Assembly: GCF_024160875.1 (NCBI RefSeq)
Contig: NZ_JAIULA010000001.1
Location: 124,001-188,000, forward strand
DNA from: Ligilactobacillus ubinensis
Lineage (GTDB): Bacteria; Bacillota; Bacilli; Lactobacillales; Lactobacillaceae
DNA: 64,000 nucleotides
Reading direction: 5' to 3'
This document shows positions 32,766-41,885 of this stretch, piece by piece (within the stretch, counting starts at the first letter, position 1; every line of letters begins with the position of its first letter). The notes beneath the pieces are model-generated. The model was not told the origin of the DNA, did not search any database, and saw only the letters and a program-made list of their open reading frames with translations. Made by a program: the position numbers and the translations under genes.

Positions 32766-33626
32766 TTATTTATAACTGTTAATTAAGCCTTGTGTTCCTT
32801 GATCACCAAGATGACATTCATCAACCATTACTTCATATAGACGTTTAGCTTCAGTAGTAGCAGGCAAAGTTAGGTTCATTTTATCTGCTTCATCTAAAGC
32901 AATGCGTAAATCCTTTAGAAAATGGCGTGCAAAGAAGCCAGGCGTGTAGTCATCTTTTAAAATACGAGGACCATAATTGGATAAACTCCAATTAGCAGCA
33001 CTACCACCACCAACCGTGGCTAAAACTTTGTTTAAATCCAAGTTGGCAGCTTTTGCATACAATAACATTTCAGTTAATCCGGTCATGGTACCGGCAATCA
33101 TGATTTGGTTAGCCATTTTAGTATGTTGACCAGAACCAGCAGGACCAAAATAGTTAACGGTTTGACCAATTTCTTTAAAAATAGCTTCGATTTGGTTGAA
33201 AACGGATAATTCACCACCAACCATAATAGTCAAAGTGGCATTTTTAGCGCCAATATCACCACCGGAAACAGGTGCATCAAGTGCAAAAATAGCATGGCTT
33301 TTGGCATAACTATAGATTTTTTTAGCCAGATCGGGACGACTTGTGGTTAAATCAACAACTGTTTTATTAGCTGTAAGACCAGCAAAAATCCCATCGTCAT
33401 TAAAATAAACATTTTCAACGTCTGTAGGCATACCAACCATAGTAAAAACAAGATCACTTTTTTGAGCAACTAACTTAGGTGAATCAGCCCAAGTAGCACC
33501 TAAATTAACCAAGTTATCTGTTTTACTTTTGGTACGATTAAAAACGGTTAACGTATGTCCAGCTTTAAGTAGGTTAACAGCAATGGCGTTGCCCATCACA
33601 CCTGTTCCAATAAATCCAATTTGCAT
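32766..33626 (-). CDS. NAD(P)-dependent beta-hydroxyacid dehydrogenase family protein
   Basis: 286 residues. Rossmann motif GFIGTGVMG (4-12), Arg31 after strand 2 (FNRTKSK) suggesting NADP, the substrate loop SGGDIGAK at 121 and catalytic Lys170 in HTKMANQI. This is the 3-hydroxyisobutyrate / tartronate semialdehyde reductase family; the exact substrate cannot be told. It lies 42 bases after the tetR gene on the same strand with a good AGG-rich ribosome site, so the TetR protein may control it. No valine-degradation genes are present, so a true 3-hydroxyisobutyrate role is not supported. Confidence 0.88.
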   Translation of the reverse strand: MQIGFIGTGVMGNAIAVNLLKAGHTLTVFNRTKSKTDNLVNLGATWADSPKLVAQKSDLVFTMVGMPTDVENVYFNDDGIFAGLTANKTVVDLTTSRPDLAKKIYSYAKSHAIFALDAPVSGGDIGAKNATLTIMVGGELSVFNQIEAIFKEIGQTVNYFGPAGSGQHTKMANQIMIAGTMTGLTEMLLYAKAANLDLNKVLATVGGGSAANWSLSNYGPRILKDDYTPGFFARHFLKDLRIALDEADKMNLTLPATTEAKRLYEVMVDECHLGDQGTQGLINSYK

Positions 33627-33668
33627 AGCAAAAGACCTCCATTTTTTTGATATATTACACAGTAAAAA

Positions 33669-34316
33669 TTACCGTGGTTTTAGAGCATTAATAACAAGTT
33701 TGCTAGAATATGTAATTTCTTCATCTAAGCTTCGTGGTTTGATTTCCATAAGAAGCTTTCCAAAATACACTGCAAATTGTCCTAAAAAAAATTGTACTAT
33801 AACATCATTAGGTAGGTTAACCAATTTACCTTCTTCTTTTAAACGTTCAATAGTTGGTGTAGCTTCTACTAACAATTCGTGATTAAAAACATCTTTTAAT
33901 AATTGCAAAAATTCTTTGTTAGTTAGCAGTTGACCAAACATAATTTTTATTTCTTTGAAGTTGTTATTGATATAAGTTATTCGATCAGAAAGCAAAGATG
34001 TGACAAAGGAGTCTAGCGATTCATAATGTACGCTAAGCGTATTAGTTACAAATTCGCTGATTGAACGTTGAAATGCTGAACCAAATAAAGGGGTTAAAAC
34101 TGCAGCTAATAGGGCATGTTTATTGGGAAAATGTTGATAAACCGAACCAAGGGCAACGTCTGCTTTTGCAGCGATTTGTGAACTAGAAGTTGCATCAAAC
34201 CCTTGAGTAGAAAAAAGCTCAAGCGCAGCTGCTAAAACTTTGCGTTGCTTGGGAGTTAAATCAGACATTTTATTTAGAGATTCACTATAAAGATCACTAA
34301 AATTCTTTTCTATCAT
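33669..34316 (-). CDS. TetR/AcrR-family transcriptional regulator
   Basis: 215 residues. The HTH at about residues 38-60 reads SSQIAAKADVALGSVYQHFPNK, a standard TetR signature; the C-terminal helical ligand domain is not conserved enough to name a ligand. I keep the ATG at 34316 behind GAAAGG, though Met17 is a possible later start. It is upstream of and probably co-transcribed with the dehydrogenase gene, and downstream of the arsR-type gene on the same strand. Confidence 0.88.
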   Translation of the reverse strand: MIEKNFSDLYSESLNKMSDLTPKQRKVLAAALELFSTQGFDATSSSQIAAKADVALGSVYQHFPNKHALLAAVLTPLFGSAFQRSISEFVTNTLSVHYESLDSFVTSLLSDRITYINNNFKEIKIMFGQLLTNKEFLQLLKDVFNHELLVEATPTIERLKEEGKLVNLPNDVIVQFFLGQFAVYFGKLLMEIKPRSLDEEITYSSKLVINALKPR

Positions 34317-34380
34317 AGCAGAAACCTTTCTACATAAACAAAATAATTAAATTATAAAGACTAAAAATTTGGTAATATCG

Positions 34381-34689
34381 TCAATCTTCACTAATATGTT
34401 CTTTGACTTGTTGAAAAATCATGATGATATGTTTATCAGCTAACTCGTAGTTGATTTTTTGACCAGCACGAATTCCTTTAACTAGTCCTGTTTGTCGTAA
34501 AATTTTTAGTTGGTGTGAGATAGCAGATTGAGAAAGACCAATTATATCTGCAATTTCGTTAACTGAAAGTTCATGTTCAAACAGTAAATATAATATTCGA
34601 TAGCGAGTTTGATCGCCAAAAGCTTTAAAGATTTGAACACTACGCTCTGTTTCTCCATCAGTTGGGAGTGACGCGTTTTTTTCTACCAT
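34381..34689 (-). CDS. czrA: ArsR/SmtB-family metal sensor, CzrA type
   Basis: 102 residues from the ATG at 34689, which follows AGGTGG by eight bases; an upstream TTG has no ribosome site. Winged helix with GLSQSAISHQLKIL as recognition helix. The alpha3 cysteine motif of CadC/ArsR (ELCVCDL) is replaced by ELSVNEI, but the C-terminal helix has Asp85, His87, His98 and Glu101, spaced as in the alpha5 zinc site of CzrA/SmtB (with Glu in place of the last His). That suggests a Zn(II)/Co(II) sensor. It is divergent from the P-type ATPase gene and probably represses it. Confidence 0.85.
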   Translation of the reverse strand: MVEKNASLPTDGETERSVQIFKAFGDQTRYRILYLLFEHELSVNEIADIIGLSQSAISHQLKILRQTGLVKGIRAGQKINYELADKHIIMIFQQVKEHISED

Positions 34690-34766
34690 AATATATCCAC
34701 CTAGTATAGTTAATTTACACAAGATAATTTTACGCTAAAAAATTTACCTACGCAATGAAAGTTCAC

Positions 34767-34826
34767 TTGAATTTTTAGTTTCTTAATGATATACTATTGT
34801 CAAAAGATATGAGCATATGTTCATAT
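34767..34826 (+). promoter_or_regulatory. P-type ATPase promoter with ArsR-type operator
   Basis: TTGAAT (34767-34772), 17 bases, TATACT (34790-34795). The inverted repeat ATATGAGCATATGTTCATAT (34807-34826) follows the start point and matches the TGAA/TTCA spaced repeat bound by CzrA/SmtB-type sensors. Confidence 0.8.
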
Positions 34827-34849
34827 GTTCAAAAAGGAGGTTATCAAAG

Positions 34850-36754
34850 ATGCTATTTTCATTACGCGATTTAAATGAGAAAAATAAGAAGGCATTATTG
34901 CAAGTAATAATTAGTGCTGGAATTTTAGTTTTCTTATATGTAGTCAATGTGAACTTTATTCTTAAAGTTATATTATATGTGGGAGCTTATTTAATTGTAG
35001 GGGGACCGGTTATTTCAAAAGCAATCAGAAATATAATGAAGGGTGATTTCTTTGATGAAAATTTCTTAATGACTATTGCAACAATAGGTGCACTTGCAAT
35101 TAAGCAATTTCCTGAAGCTGTTGCAGTGATGCTGTTTTATCGTATTGGCGATTTCTTCCAAGACATGGCAGTTTCACAGTCAAAAAAATCAATAACATCA
35201 TTACTTGATTTGCGTCCAGATTATGCAAATTTGAAATTAAAAGAAGGTTCTTTTGAAAAAATAGCACCATCAGAGGTAAACGTTGGTGCAACGATTATTG
35301 TTCATCCAGGAGAACGGGTTCCATTAGATGGAATTGTTTTAACGGGTAGCAGTTACTTAGATACATCTGCTTTAACAGGTGAAACCAAGCCGCGTTTAGT
35401 TGAAAAAGAACAAGAAGTCTTAAGTGGAAGTATAGTAAAAAATAGTACTTTAGAATTGAAAGTTACAAAAGCATTTGGAGAATCAACTGTGTCTAAAATC
35501 TTGCAGCTTGTAGAAGAAGCAAGTGAGAAAAAGGCAGTTACAGAAAACTTCATTACGCGCTTTTCTAAGATATATACACCTGTAGTCGTAATCGTTGCGA
35601 TGATGTTAGCAATTGGAGTTCCGTTGTTACTAGGTCAACCATTTGTACCTTGGATTTATCGTGCCTGTGTCTTCTTAGTTATTGCTTGCCCATGTGCGTT
35701 AGTTCTTTCGATTCCATTAGGCTTTTTTGGTGGAATTGGTGCATCTTCTCGTGCAGGTGTATTAGTTAAAGGAAGCAACTATTTGGAAGCTTTAACTAAA
35801 GTGAAAAAAATTGTTTATGATAAAACGGGAACTTTAACGCAAGGAAAATTTAGTGTAACACAAATAGTTCCAGCACATAATCATACTGAAGATGAAGTAT
35901 TACTATTAGCTGCATTAGCAGAACAAACATCACCACATCCAATTGCTCGATCAATTGTGCAACATTTTTCGGGTGATATAAAAGAATATCAAGTTGATAA
36001 TGACAAAGAGCTTGTGGGTCTAGGTGTTCAAGTCGACTATAAGGATAAAACAATAAGTGTGGGTAATATTAAATTACTTACAGAATTAAAAATAGTTCCA
36101 CCTAAATTAGATATTGCAGCAACAATGGCATATGTTGTTTATGGAAATGAATATATAGGTGCGCTTGCCATAGCAGATACTTTGAAACCAGATTCTAAAG
36201 AAGCTCTTTTACAAGCTAGTGAACTTGGTGTAACTGAACAAGTTATGTTGACCGGAGATTCTGCTATCGTAGGACAACAAATAGCAGATGAGCTAGGAAT
36301 TACGGTTAAAAGTGAATTGCTTCCACAAGATAAAGTGACAGAAGTTGAAAAATTAAAGGATACATTAGCACCGGGAGAAAAATTAGCTTTTGTAGGTGAT
36401 GGATTAAATGACACACCAGTTTTAGCACAAGCTGATATTGGTATTGCAATGGGGGCACTTGGCTCAGATGCAGCGATTGAAGCCGCAGATATAGTATTAA
36501 TGTCTGATGAACCTAGTGCGATTCCACATGTTATAAAAATAGCAATGCGCACTAAAAAAATTGTATGGGAAAATATAATTTTTGCGCTAGGTATAAAAGT
36601 TATTTTCTTAACTCTAGGAGTTATAGGAATTGCAACAATGTGGGAAGCAGTATTTGCAGACGTGGGTGTTACTTTAATCGCTGTAATGAATGCATTAAGA
36701 TTGGTACGTGCACACAAAGATAAAGTATATCCACCTAAACAAAAGTTTGCATAG
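34850..36754 (+). CDS. P1B-type heavy-metal ATPase (Zn/Cd/Co export), no N-terminal metal domain
   Basis: 634 residues from the ATG at 34850, nine bases after AAGGAGG; a frame extension upstream to 34817 would run through the operator. It exports divalent soft metals at ATP cost. Motifs in order: TGET (177-180), CPC at 280-282 in transmembrane helix 6, DKTGT with phosphorylated Asp324, the SPHP motif and GDGLND. The CPC motif and the Zn-type regulator point to Zn/Cd/Co and not Cu. The N-terminal ferredoxin-like metal-binding domain found in many CadA/ZntA proteins is absent: the chain starts directly with membrane helices. Confidence 0.93.
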   Translation: MLFSLRDLNEKNKKALLQVIISAGILVFLYVVNVNFILKVILYVGAYLIVGGPVISKAIRNIMKGDFFDENFLMTIATIGALAIKQFPEAVAVMLFYRIGDFFQDMAVSQSKKSITSLLDLRPDYANLKLKEGSFEKIAPSEVNVGATIIVHPGERVPLDGIVLTGSSYLDTSALTGETKPRLVEKEQEVLSGSIVKNSTLELKVTKAFGESTVSKILQLVEEASEKKAVTENFITRFSKIYTPVVVIVAMMLAIGVPLLLGQPFVPWIYRACVFLVIACPCALVLSIPLGFFGGIGASSRAGVLVKGSNYLEALTKVKKIVYDKTGTLTQGKFSVTQIVPAHNHTEDEVLLLAALAEQTSPHPIARSIVQHFSGDIKEYQVDNDKELVGLGVQVDYKDKTISVGNIKLLTELKIVPPKLDIAATMAYVVYGNEYIGALAIADTLKPDSKEALLQASELGVTEQVMLTGDSAIVGQQIADELGITVKSELLPQDKVTEVEKLKDTLAPGEKLAFVGDGLNDTPVLAQADIGIAMGALGSDAAIEAADIVLMSDEPSAIPHVIKIAMRTKKIVWENIIFALGIKVIFLTLGVIGIATMWEAVFADVGVTLIAVMNALRLVRAHKDKVYPPKQKFA

Positions 36755-36772
36755 ATAATAAGAGAATAGAGC

Positions 36773-36868
36773 AAAAGGCAGTTAGTCGGAAAGCATTAAC
36801 GTCATAATCGGATAATTCGGATTGTAATTATCTAGATTACGGGGTTAAGCGCAACTAGCTGCCTTTTT
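36773..36868 (+). repeat. Structured intergenic element, copy 2
   Basis: About 96 bases closed by GGCAGTTAGT / ACTAGCTGCC with flanking A and T runs. It shares AAAGGCnGTTAGT, AGCATTA, ATAATC, GATTACGGGGTTAAG and GCAACTA with the element after gtfB (25357-25440). It ends the ATPase transcript. A second hairpin, GTAAAGCCTGGGAC / GTCTCAGACTTTAC, follows at 36891-36923 before the convergent nucleoside hydrolase gene. Confidence 0.65.
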
Positions 36869-36932
36869 GGTGCACGTTTTCAGGAGATAAGTAAAGCCTG
36901 GGACTTTTTGTCTCAGACTTTACTAAATTGCA

Positions 36933-37871
36933 TTATTTAGCTTTTTTTCCTAGTTGCATAATTAAATCAAAAAAAGCATCATGCTCTACATCATATACAA
37001 GTTTTATTGGACGTCCAGAATCTTTTAAGTATGTGCGCCCATCACTTGGATATATAGTGGAAACATCACAGTTGACAATTTTTGTTTTAACTAACTCGGG
37101 TTTATAAAAATAACAAGTTGTTAAAACATCCCAGAGGTAGTAAGTAGAGTTTGTTTCAAATAAACCAAGTTCAGGAACAAAAGCATAACTATTTGCAATA
37201 AAGTCTATTCCTAAGAAATTCCGCTCTGAAGCCCACATAGAGCGGATTTTTGGTGTTAAGGGAACATTATTCGTACTTTCTAAAGCAACCATAGTTATGT
37301 CTATAGGAGAATCAAAAACCGTTTTAACAGCTTCAGGGTCATAAAAAGCATTCCATTCTTGGGTTCCATCACTATCTGGTTCGGCAACATTACCATGTTG
37401 TAAAAAGGTGCCACCCATCCAAATTAATTCCTTAATGTTTTTACAAATTGAACTATCTGCTAAAAGTGCTGAAGCTAAATCGGTGAGCGGTCCGGTAAAC
37501 AAAAGCGTAATTGGCTCTTCTTGTTTTTTTAACTTAGTAATTAAATCAAGATAAGCAGGATTAGATGCAACTGGTGTTACAATTTTTCCCTTTTCATTTA
37601 AAATAGGCAAAGAATTTTCAGAATAAGCATCTAAGCGCCATTCTTTAGGAAAAGGATGGACAGGTCGAGCATTGGATGCAGCTACTTGAATTTTTAAGCC
37701 ATTACCAAAACGATCGATGACTTTGCGGCTAGCTTCAAGTGCTGGATGAAGATAACTATCTGCCCCCATAACACTAGTACCGATTAGTTCAATATCTGGC
37801 ATTTGCAATAATAAAAATAATGATATTATATCGTCTACGCCACCATCTTGGTTAAAGTATACTTTTTTCAA
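36933..37871 (-). CDS. Nucleoside hydrolase (IU-NH family)
   Basis: Cleaves ribonucleosides to ribose and base. 312 residues if started at TTG 37871, which sits seven bases after AAGGGG and gives the usual MKKVYFNQDGG start; a longer frame from 37892 lacks a site. The calcium-binding motif appears as NQDGGVDD: the first Asp of the common DxDxGxDD is Asn, but the residues equal to Asp10, Asp14 and Asp15 of the Crithidia enzyme (Asp9, 13, 14 here) are kept. It is divergent from the nucleoside importer operon, so imported nucleosides are the likely substrates. Confidence 0.9.
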   Translation of the reverse strand: MKKVYFNQDGGVDDIISLFLLLQMPDIELIGTSVMGADSYLHPALEASRKVIDRFGNGLKIQVAASNARPVHPFPKEWRLDAYSENSLPILNEKGKIVTPVASNPAYLDLITKLKKQEEPITLLFTGPLTDLASALLADSSICKNIKELIWMGGTFLQHGNVAEPDSDGTQEWNAFYDPEAVKTVFDSPIDITMVALESTNNVPLTPKIRSMWASERNFLGIDFIANSYAFVPELGLFETNSTYYLWDVLTTCYFYKPELVKTKIVNCDVSTIYPSDGRTYLKDSGRPIKLVYDVEHDAFFDLIMQLGKKAK

Positions 37872-37906
37872 AAAAACACCCCTTAAAGACAAATATTTAA
37901 ATTTAC

Positions 37907-37918
37907 TTACATATGTAA
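37907..37918. promoter_or_regulatory. Palindrome TTACATATGTAA upstream of the nucleoside hydrolase
   Basis: Perfect 12-base palindrome between the divergent hydrolase and importer genes, about 36 bases from the hydrolase start. Could be an operator for a nucleoside-responsive regulator; no regulator gene is adjacent. Confidence 0.35.
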
Positions 37919-38100
37919 ACTTTTTATAAAGTTCGTTTTAGATACGATTATAAGTATATCACGAAGCCTATATCTTTGTAAATTATATAAAAAGCGAACT
38001 ATTTATACTAAACAAGCAAAAATATATTGATTTAATTTTAAAAAAATGTAATACTTAGAAATATAGTAATCATGAAAAAACATTTTGGAGGGTATTACCA

Positions 38101-39123
38101 ATGAAAAAAAGAGTAGCTGCTATGCTCGCTGCAACTGTGATGTTAGGGACATTTTTAGTCGGTTGTGGTAATTCAAGTTCTTCAAGTAAGGGTACAAAAC
38201 ACACTGTTGCTATCGTAACTGATGGTGGTGGGATTGATGATAAGTCATTTAATCAATCAGCATGGGAAGGTTTAAAAGCTTGGGGTAAGGAACACAGCTT
38301 AACTAAGGGTATTAATGGTTATAACTATGCACAATCAAGTTCAGATTCAGATTTTTCACCTAATATCAACAAGTTAATCAAGGCGGGTTACAAAACAATT
38401 GTTGGTACAGGTTATAAGTTAGATAGTGCAATCACAACTGCTGCTAAGCAAAATAGAAAAGTTAATTTTGTAATTATTGATTCAGTTATCAAACAAAAAA
38501 ATGTTGCTTCTGTAATGTTTAAAGCAGAACAGTCTTCATTTTTAGCTGGTGTCGCAGCTGCTGAAACAACTAAGACAAACCACGTTGGCTTTATTGGCGG
38601 AGTACAAAGTGATGTTATTACAGCCTTTGAGAAAGGTTATATTCAAGGGGTACATTCAGTTAATCCAAACATTAAAGTTGATGTTAAGTATGTTGGCTCA
38701 TTTTCAGAAGCTGATGTAGGACAATCACTTGCAACAGCAATGTATAACTCTGGTGCAGATGTTATTTTTCACGCTGCCGGTGGTTCTGGTTCTGGCGTTT
38801 TCACTGCAGCTAAAAACTTACGTAAAAATGGTAATAAAAACGTTTGGGTAATTGGTGTTGATCAAGATCAAAAAGCTGATGGTAAGTATTCAGGTGGTAA
38901 TGTTACTTTAGCATCTGCTGTTAAAGAAGTTGGTACAGCAGTTAAAGATCTTTCAAATAAAGCCATGAAAAACAAGTTCCCTGGTGGAAAAACAGTTTAT
39001 TATGATCTTAAAGACAATGGTGTTGATTTGGTAAATGATAATTTATCAAGTAAAGCTTGGAAAGCAGTTAAAGAATATAAACAAAAAATTGTTAATGGGG
39101 ATATCACAGTTAAAGATAATTAA
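38101..39123 (+). CDS. BMP-family nucleoside-binding lipoprotein
   Basis: 340 residues. Signal peptide with lipobox LVGC (Cys22), a short Ser linker, then the BMP/PnrA fold with TDGGGIDDKSFNQSAWEG, the hallmark of purine-nucleoside receptors of ABC importers. It is anchored on the outer face of the membrane and feeds the permease encoded just downstream. GGAGG precedes the ATG. A hairpin between it and the ATPase gene probably lets the receptor be made in excess over the transporter. Confidence 0.94.
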   Translation: MKKRVAAMLAATVMLGTFLVGCGNSSSSSKGTKHTVAIVTDGGGIDDKSFNQSAWEGLKAWGKEHSLTKGINGYNYAQSSSDSDFSPNINKLIKAGYKTIVGTGYKLDSAITTAAKQNRKVNFVIIDSVIKQKNVASVMFKAEQSSFLAGVAAAETTKTNHVGFIGGVQSDVITAFEKGYIQGVHSVNPNIKVDVKYVGSFSEADVGQSLATAMYNSGADVIFHAAGGSGSGVFTAAKNLRKNGNKNVWVIGVDQDQKADGKYSGGNVTLASAVKEVGTAVKDLSNKAMKNKFPGGKTVYYDLKDNGVDLVNDNLSSKAWKAVKEYKQKIVNGDITVKDN

Positions 39124-39185
39124 TTCAAAAACTGGAGCGTAGTTTTTTAAGTAGATATATTTTTACTACACTCTCCCTAGCATGA

Positions 39186-39225
39186 AAAATGGTGAAGCGT
39201 TGGGAGACCAATACTTCACCATTTT
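39186..39225 (+). terminator. Hairpin between receptor and ATPase genes
   Basis: AAAATGGTGAAG (39186-39197) with CTTCACCATTTT (39214-39225) and inner TTGG/CCAA. Only a short T run follows, so it is likely a partial terminator or 3'-end stabiliser inside the operon. Confidence 0.75.
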
Positions 39226-39251
39226 AGTATATTCAAAGGAGGAGCTATAAA

Positions 39252-40775
39252 ATGACAACAACAGTTGTTGAAATGAAAAATATTACCAAAAAGTTTGGTA
39301 AATTTACGGCTAATGATGATATTTCGTTAACATTGAAAAAAGGTGAAATTTTAGCATTACTTGGTGAAAACGGGGCAGGGAAATCAACTTTGATGGGAAT
39401 GCTATCTGGATTGTTGGAGCCGACAGCAGGCCAAATTTTTATAGATAACAAAAAGGTAATTATGAATAGCCCTCGAGATGCTAAAGCTTTAGGCATTGGG
39501 ATGGTACATCAACATTTTATGTTAATCCCAGCATTTTCGGTACTTGAAAACATTATTTTGGGTGATGAACCTAATAAAAAAGGACGAATTGATTACAAAA
39601 AAGCAGCACAGGATATTGAAAGACTAGCAGATAAATATCATTTACAAATAGATATTAATGCAAAAGTTGCTGATATCACAGTAGGTATGCAGCAACGAGT
39701 TGAAATCATGAAAGCATTATATAGAAATGCGCATGTTTTTATTTTTGATGAGCCAACAGCAGCGTTAACACCGCAAGAAATTGGAGAGTTAATGAAAATA
39801 TTTCGAGCCCTTACTGATGAAGGAAACTCAATCATTTTTATTACGCATAAATTAAAAGAGATAAAAGATGTTGCACATAGATGTGTTGTTATTCGAGCTG
39901 GAAAGATAATTGATACAGTTGATGTTGACAATACAGCCGAGGAAACAATGGCAGAAATGATGGTTGGTAGAAAGATTGATAATTCAATAGAAAAAGCAGA
40001 AATAACTGAATCTAAACTAATGCTAGAAGTCGAAAATGTGAGTGTCGAAAAAGCGGGCCATACAGCGGTAAAAAATTTGAGTTTGAACGTTAAAAGTGGT
40101 GAGATTGTTGGAATTGCTGGAGTCGATGGCAATGGTCAAAGTGAGTTAATAGATGCATTAACAGGATTACGTAAAGTTAAGACAGGTAGTGTAAAAATTA
40201 ACGGGGTTGATATGACTAATAGTCCAACACGAAAAATCACGGAAGCACATGTAGGCTATATTCCAGAAGATAGACAAAATGTCGGCTTGATTTTACCGTT
40301 GTCGATAGCTGAAAACTTAACTCTAAAAAGCTACTATAAAAAACCATTTAGTAAATACGGTTTTTTAAACCATAAAATAATCAATCAAAATGGACGTGAC
40401 CTGATAAAGGCATTTGATATTCGCTCACAAAGTGAAAAAGAAAAAGTGGGTTCACTTTCCGGCGGAAATCAGCAAAAAGTAATAGTTGCACGAGAGATTG
40501 CTAGCAATCCAGATATATTAATTGCGGCTAATCCAACTCGTGGTGTGGATGTGGGTGCAATTGAATATATTCATGAAAAAATTAATGAGCAACGAAATCA
40601 AAAAAAAGGTGTTTTGTTGATAAGTTTTGAGTTGGATGAAATTTTAAAACTTTCAGATCGGGTCTTAGTTATGCATGCTGGTGAAATTGTGGGTGAAATA
40701 GACCCTAAAAATACATCAGCAGAGGAACTTGGTTTGATGATGGCTGGGAAAAAAGTTACCAATATTCAAAAATAA
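39252..40775 (+). CDS. nupA: Nucleoside ABC importer, double ATPase subunit
   Basis: 507 residues with two ABC domains. The first has Walker A GENGAGKST (38-46) and FDEPTAALTPQE; the second has the degenerate Walker A GVDGNGQSE and signature LSGGNQQK. This tandem form (as in YufO/NupA and RbsA/MglA) is typical of carbohydrate- and nucleoside-type importers. AAGGAGGAG precedes the ATG. It works with the two permeases that follow directly and the BMP lipoprotein upstream. Confidence 0.93.
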   Translation: MTTTVVEMKNITKKFGKFTANDDISLTLKKGEILALLGENGAGKSTLMGMLSGLLEPTAGQIFIDNKKVIMNSPRDAKALGIGMVHQHFMLIPAFSVLENIILGDEPNKKGRIDYKKAAQDIERLADKYHLQIDINAKVADITVGMQQRVEIMKALYRNAHVFIFDEPTAALTPQEIGELMKIFRALTDEGNSIIFITHKLKEIKDVAHRCVVIRAGKIIDTVDVDNTAEETMAEMMVGRKIDNSIEKAEITESKLMLEVENVSVEKAGHTAVKNLSLNVKSGEIVGIAGVDGNGQSELIDALTGLRKVKTGSVKINGVDMTNSPTRKITEAHVGYIPEDRQNVGLILPLSIAENLTLKSYYKKPFSKYGFLNHKIINQNGRDLIKAFDIRSQSEKEKVGSLSGGNQQKVIVAREIASNPDILIAANPTRGVDVGAIEYIHEKINEQRNQKKGVLLISFELDEILKLSDRVLVMHAGEIVGEIDPKNTSAEELGLMMAGKKVTNIQK

Positions 40776-40787
40776 GGAGTGACAGTT

Positions 40788-41885
40788 GTGTTTAATAAGA
40801 CTAAGTTATCAGCAATTGCAGTTCCAGTAATGTCAGTTATTGCAGGTTTTATTGTTGGTGCGATTGTAATGTTAATCTTTGGATATAATCCAATTGTTAA
40901 CTATGGCAGTTTATTTTCAGGGGCTTTTTCGGGGGCCTATTCTATTGGTGAAACGTTAAGAGACATGACACCCTTAATCTTAACAGCATTAGGTTTTGCA
41001 GTGTCGAGCAAAGCTGGCTTCTTTAATATTGGCGGATCAGGTCAATATCTGTTGGGGTGGTTTGCTGCAATTTTGGTAACTTTGAAATTTCATACGTTAC
41101 CAGGGCTTGTATTAATTATCTTTGCAATTCTTGCAGCTGCGCTTGCAGGTGGTTTGTGGTCTGGAATTGCAGGTTATCTACGAGCTTATTTTGGGACAAG
41201 TGAAGTTATTACAACGATTATGTTGAATTATATCGCATTTTATTTTGTGAATTTTGCAGTCAAAAATTGGTTAACTGCAAAAGGAGAAGATTCTTCAGCA
41301 AATATTCCAAGTAAAGCAAGTTTAAGGACCCCTTTTTTAGAAAACCTGACACAAAATTCTACGTTTCACTGGGGCTTTTTTATAGCTCTTTTAGTCGCTG
41401 TAATTGTGTGGTTTTACTTTAATAAAACTAATTCGGGTTTTGAGTTGCGTAGTGTGGGAACAAATGAAGCAGCTTCTCGGTATGCTGGAATGAGCGTCAA
41501 AAAGACGATTATTGTTGCAATGTTTGTTTCTGGGATTTTAGCTGGGTTAGCAGGTGGCTTAGATGGATTAGGTAATTATCAAAATATTTCCGTTTCAAAT
41601 TCTTTACCACAAGTAGGTTATGATGGAATGGCGGTTGCTTTGCTTGCTGCTAACAATCCGTTGGGAATTTTATTAGCTGCTTTGTTATTTGCCGCTCTGT
41701 CTATTGGCGGATTGAGCATTTCAGTTTTTTCGACCACACCTACAGAAATTGTTAGTATTGTAACAGCCTCGATTATTTTCTTCGTTGGGATTAAATATGC
41801 TTTTGAATACTTGATAAATAAATTTTTGACCAAAAAAGAGCTAATAAAGAAATTAAATTCAGCTAAGGGGGATAAAAAAGCATGA
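40788..41885 (+). CDS. nupB: Nucleoside ABC importer, permease 1
   Basis: 365 residues from GTG 40788, eight bases after AAGGAG (an in-frame GTG at 40779 overlaps the ribosome site). About ten hydrophobic helices, with SSKAGFFNIGGSGQYLLG and GVMT-like EVITTIMLNYIA stretches of the BPD_transp_2 family (YufP-like). The N-terminal end is longer than in permease 2. Its stop overlaps the start of the next permease (ATGA). Confidence 0.92.
   Translation: MFNKTKLSAIAVPVMSVIAGFIVGAIVMLIFGYNPIVNYGSLFSGAFSGAYSIGETLRDMTPLILTALGFAVSSKAGFFNIGGSGQYLLGWFAAILVTLKFHTLPGLVLIIFAILAAALAGGLWSGIAGYLRAYFGTSEVITTIMLNYIAFYFVNFAVKNWLTAKGEDSSANIPSKASLRTPFLENLTQNSTFHWGFFIALLVAVIVWFYFNKTNSGFELRSVGTNEAASRYAGMSVKKTIIVAMFVSGILAGLAGGLDGLGNYQNISVSNSLPQVGYDGMAVALLAANNPLGILLAALLFAALSIGGLSISVFSTTPTEIVSIVTASIIFFVGIKYAFEYLINKFLTKKELIKKLNSAKGDKKA

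Noticed and set aside
34817-34849. Earlier start for the P-type ATPase
   Set aside because: It would lie within the operator and has no ribosome site; AAGGAGG stands at the right distance from the ATG at 34850.
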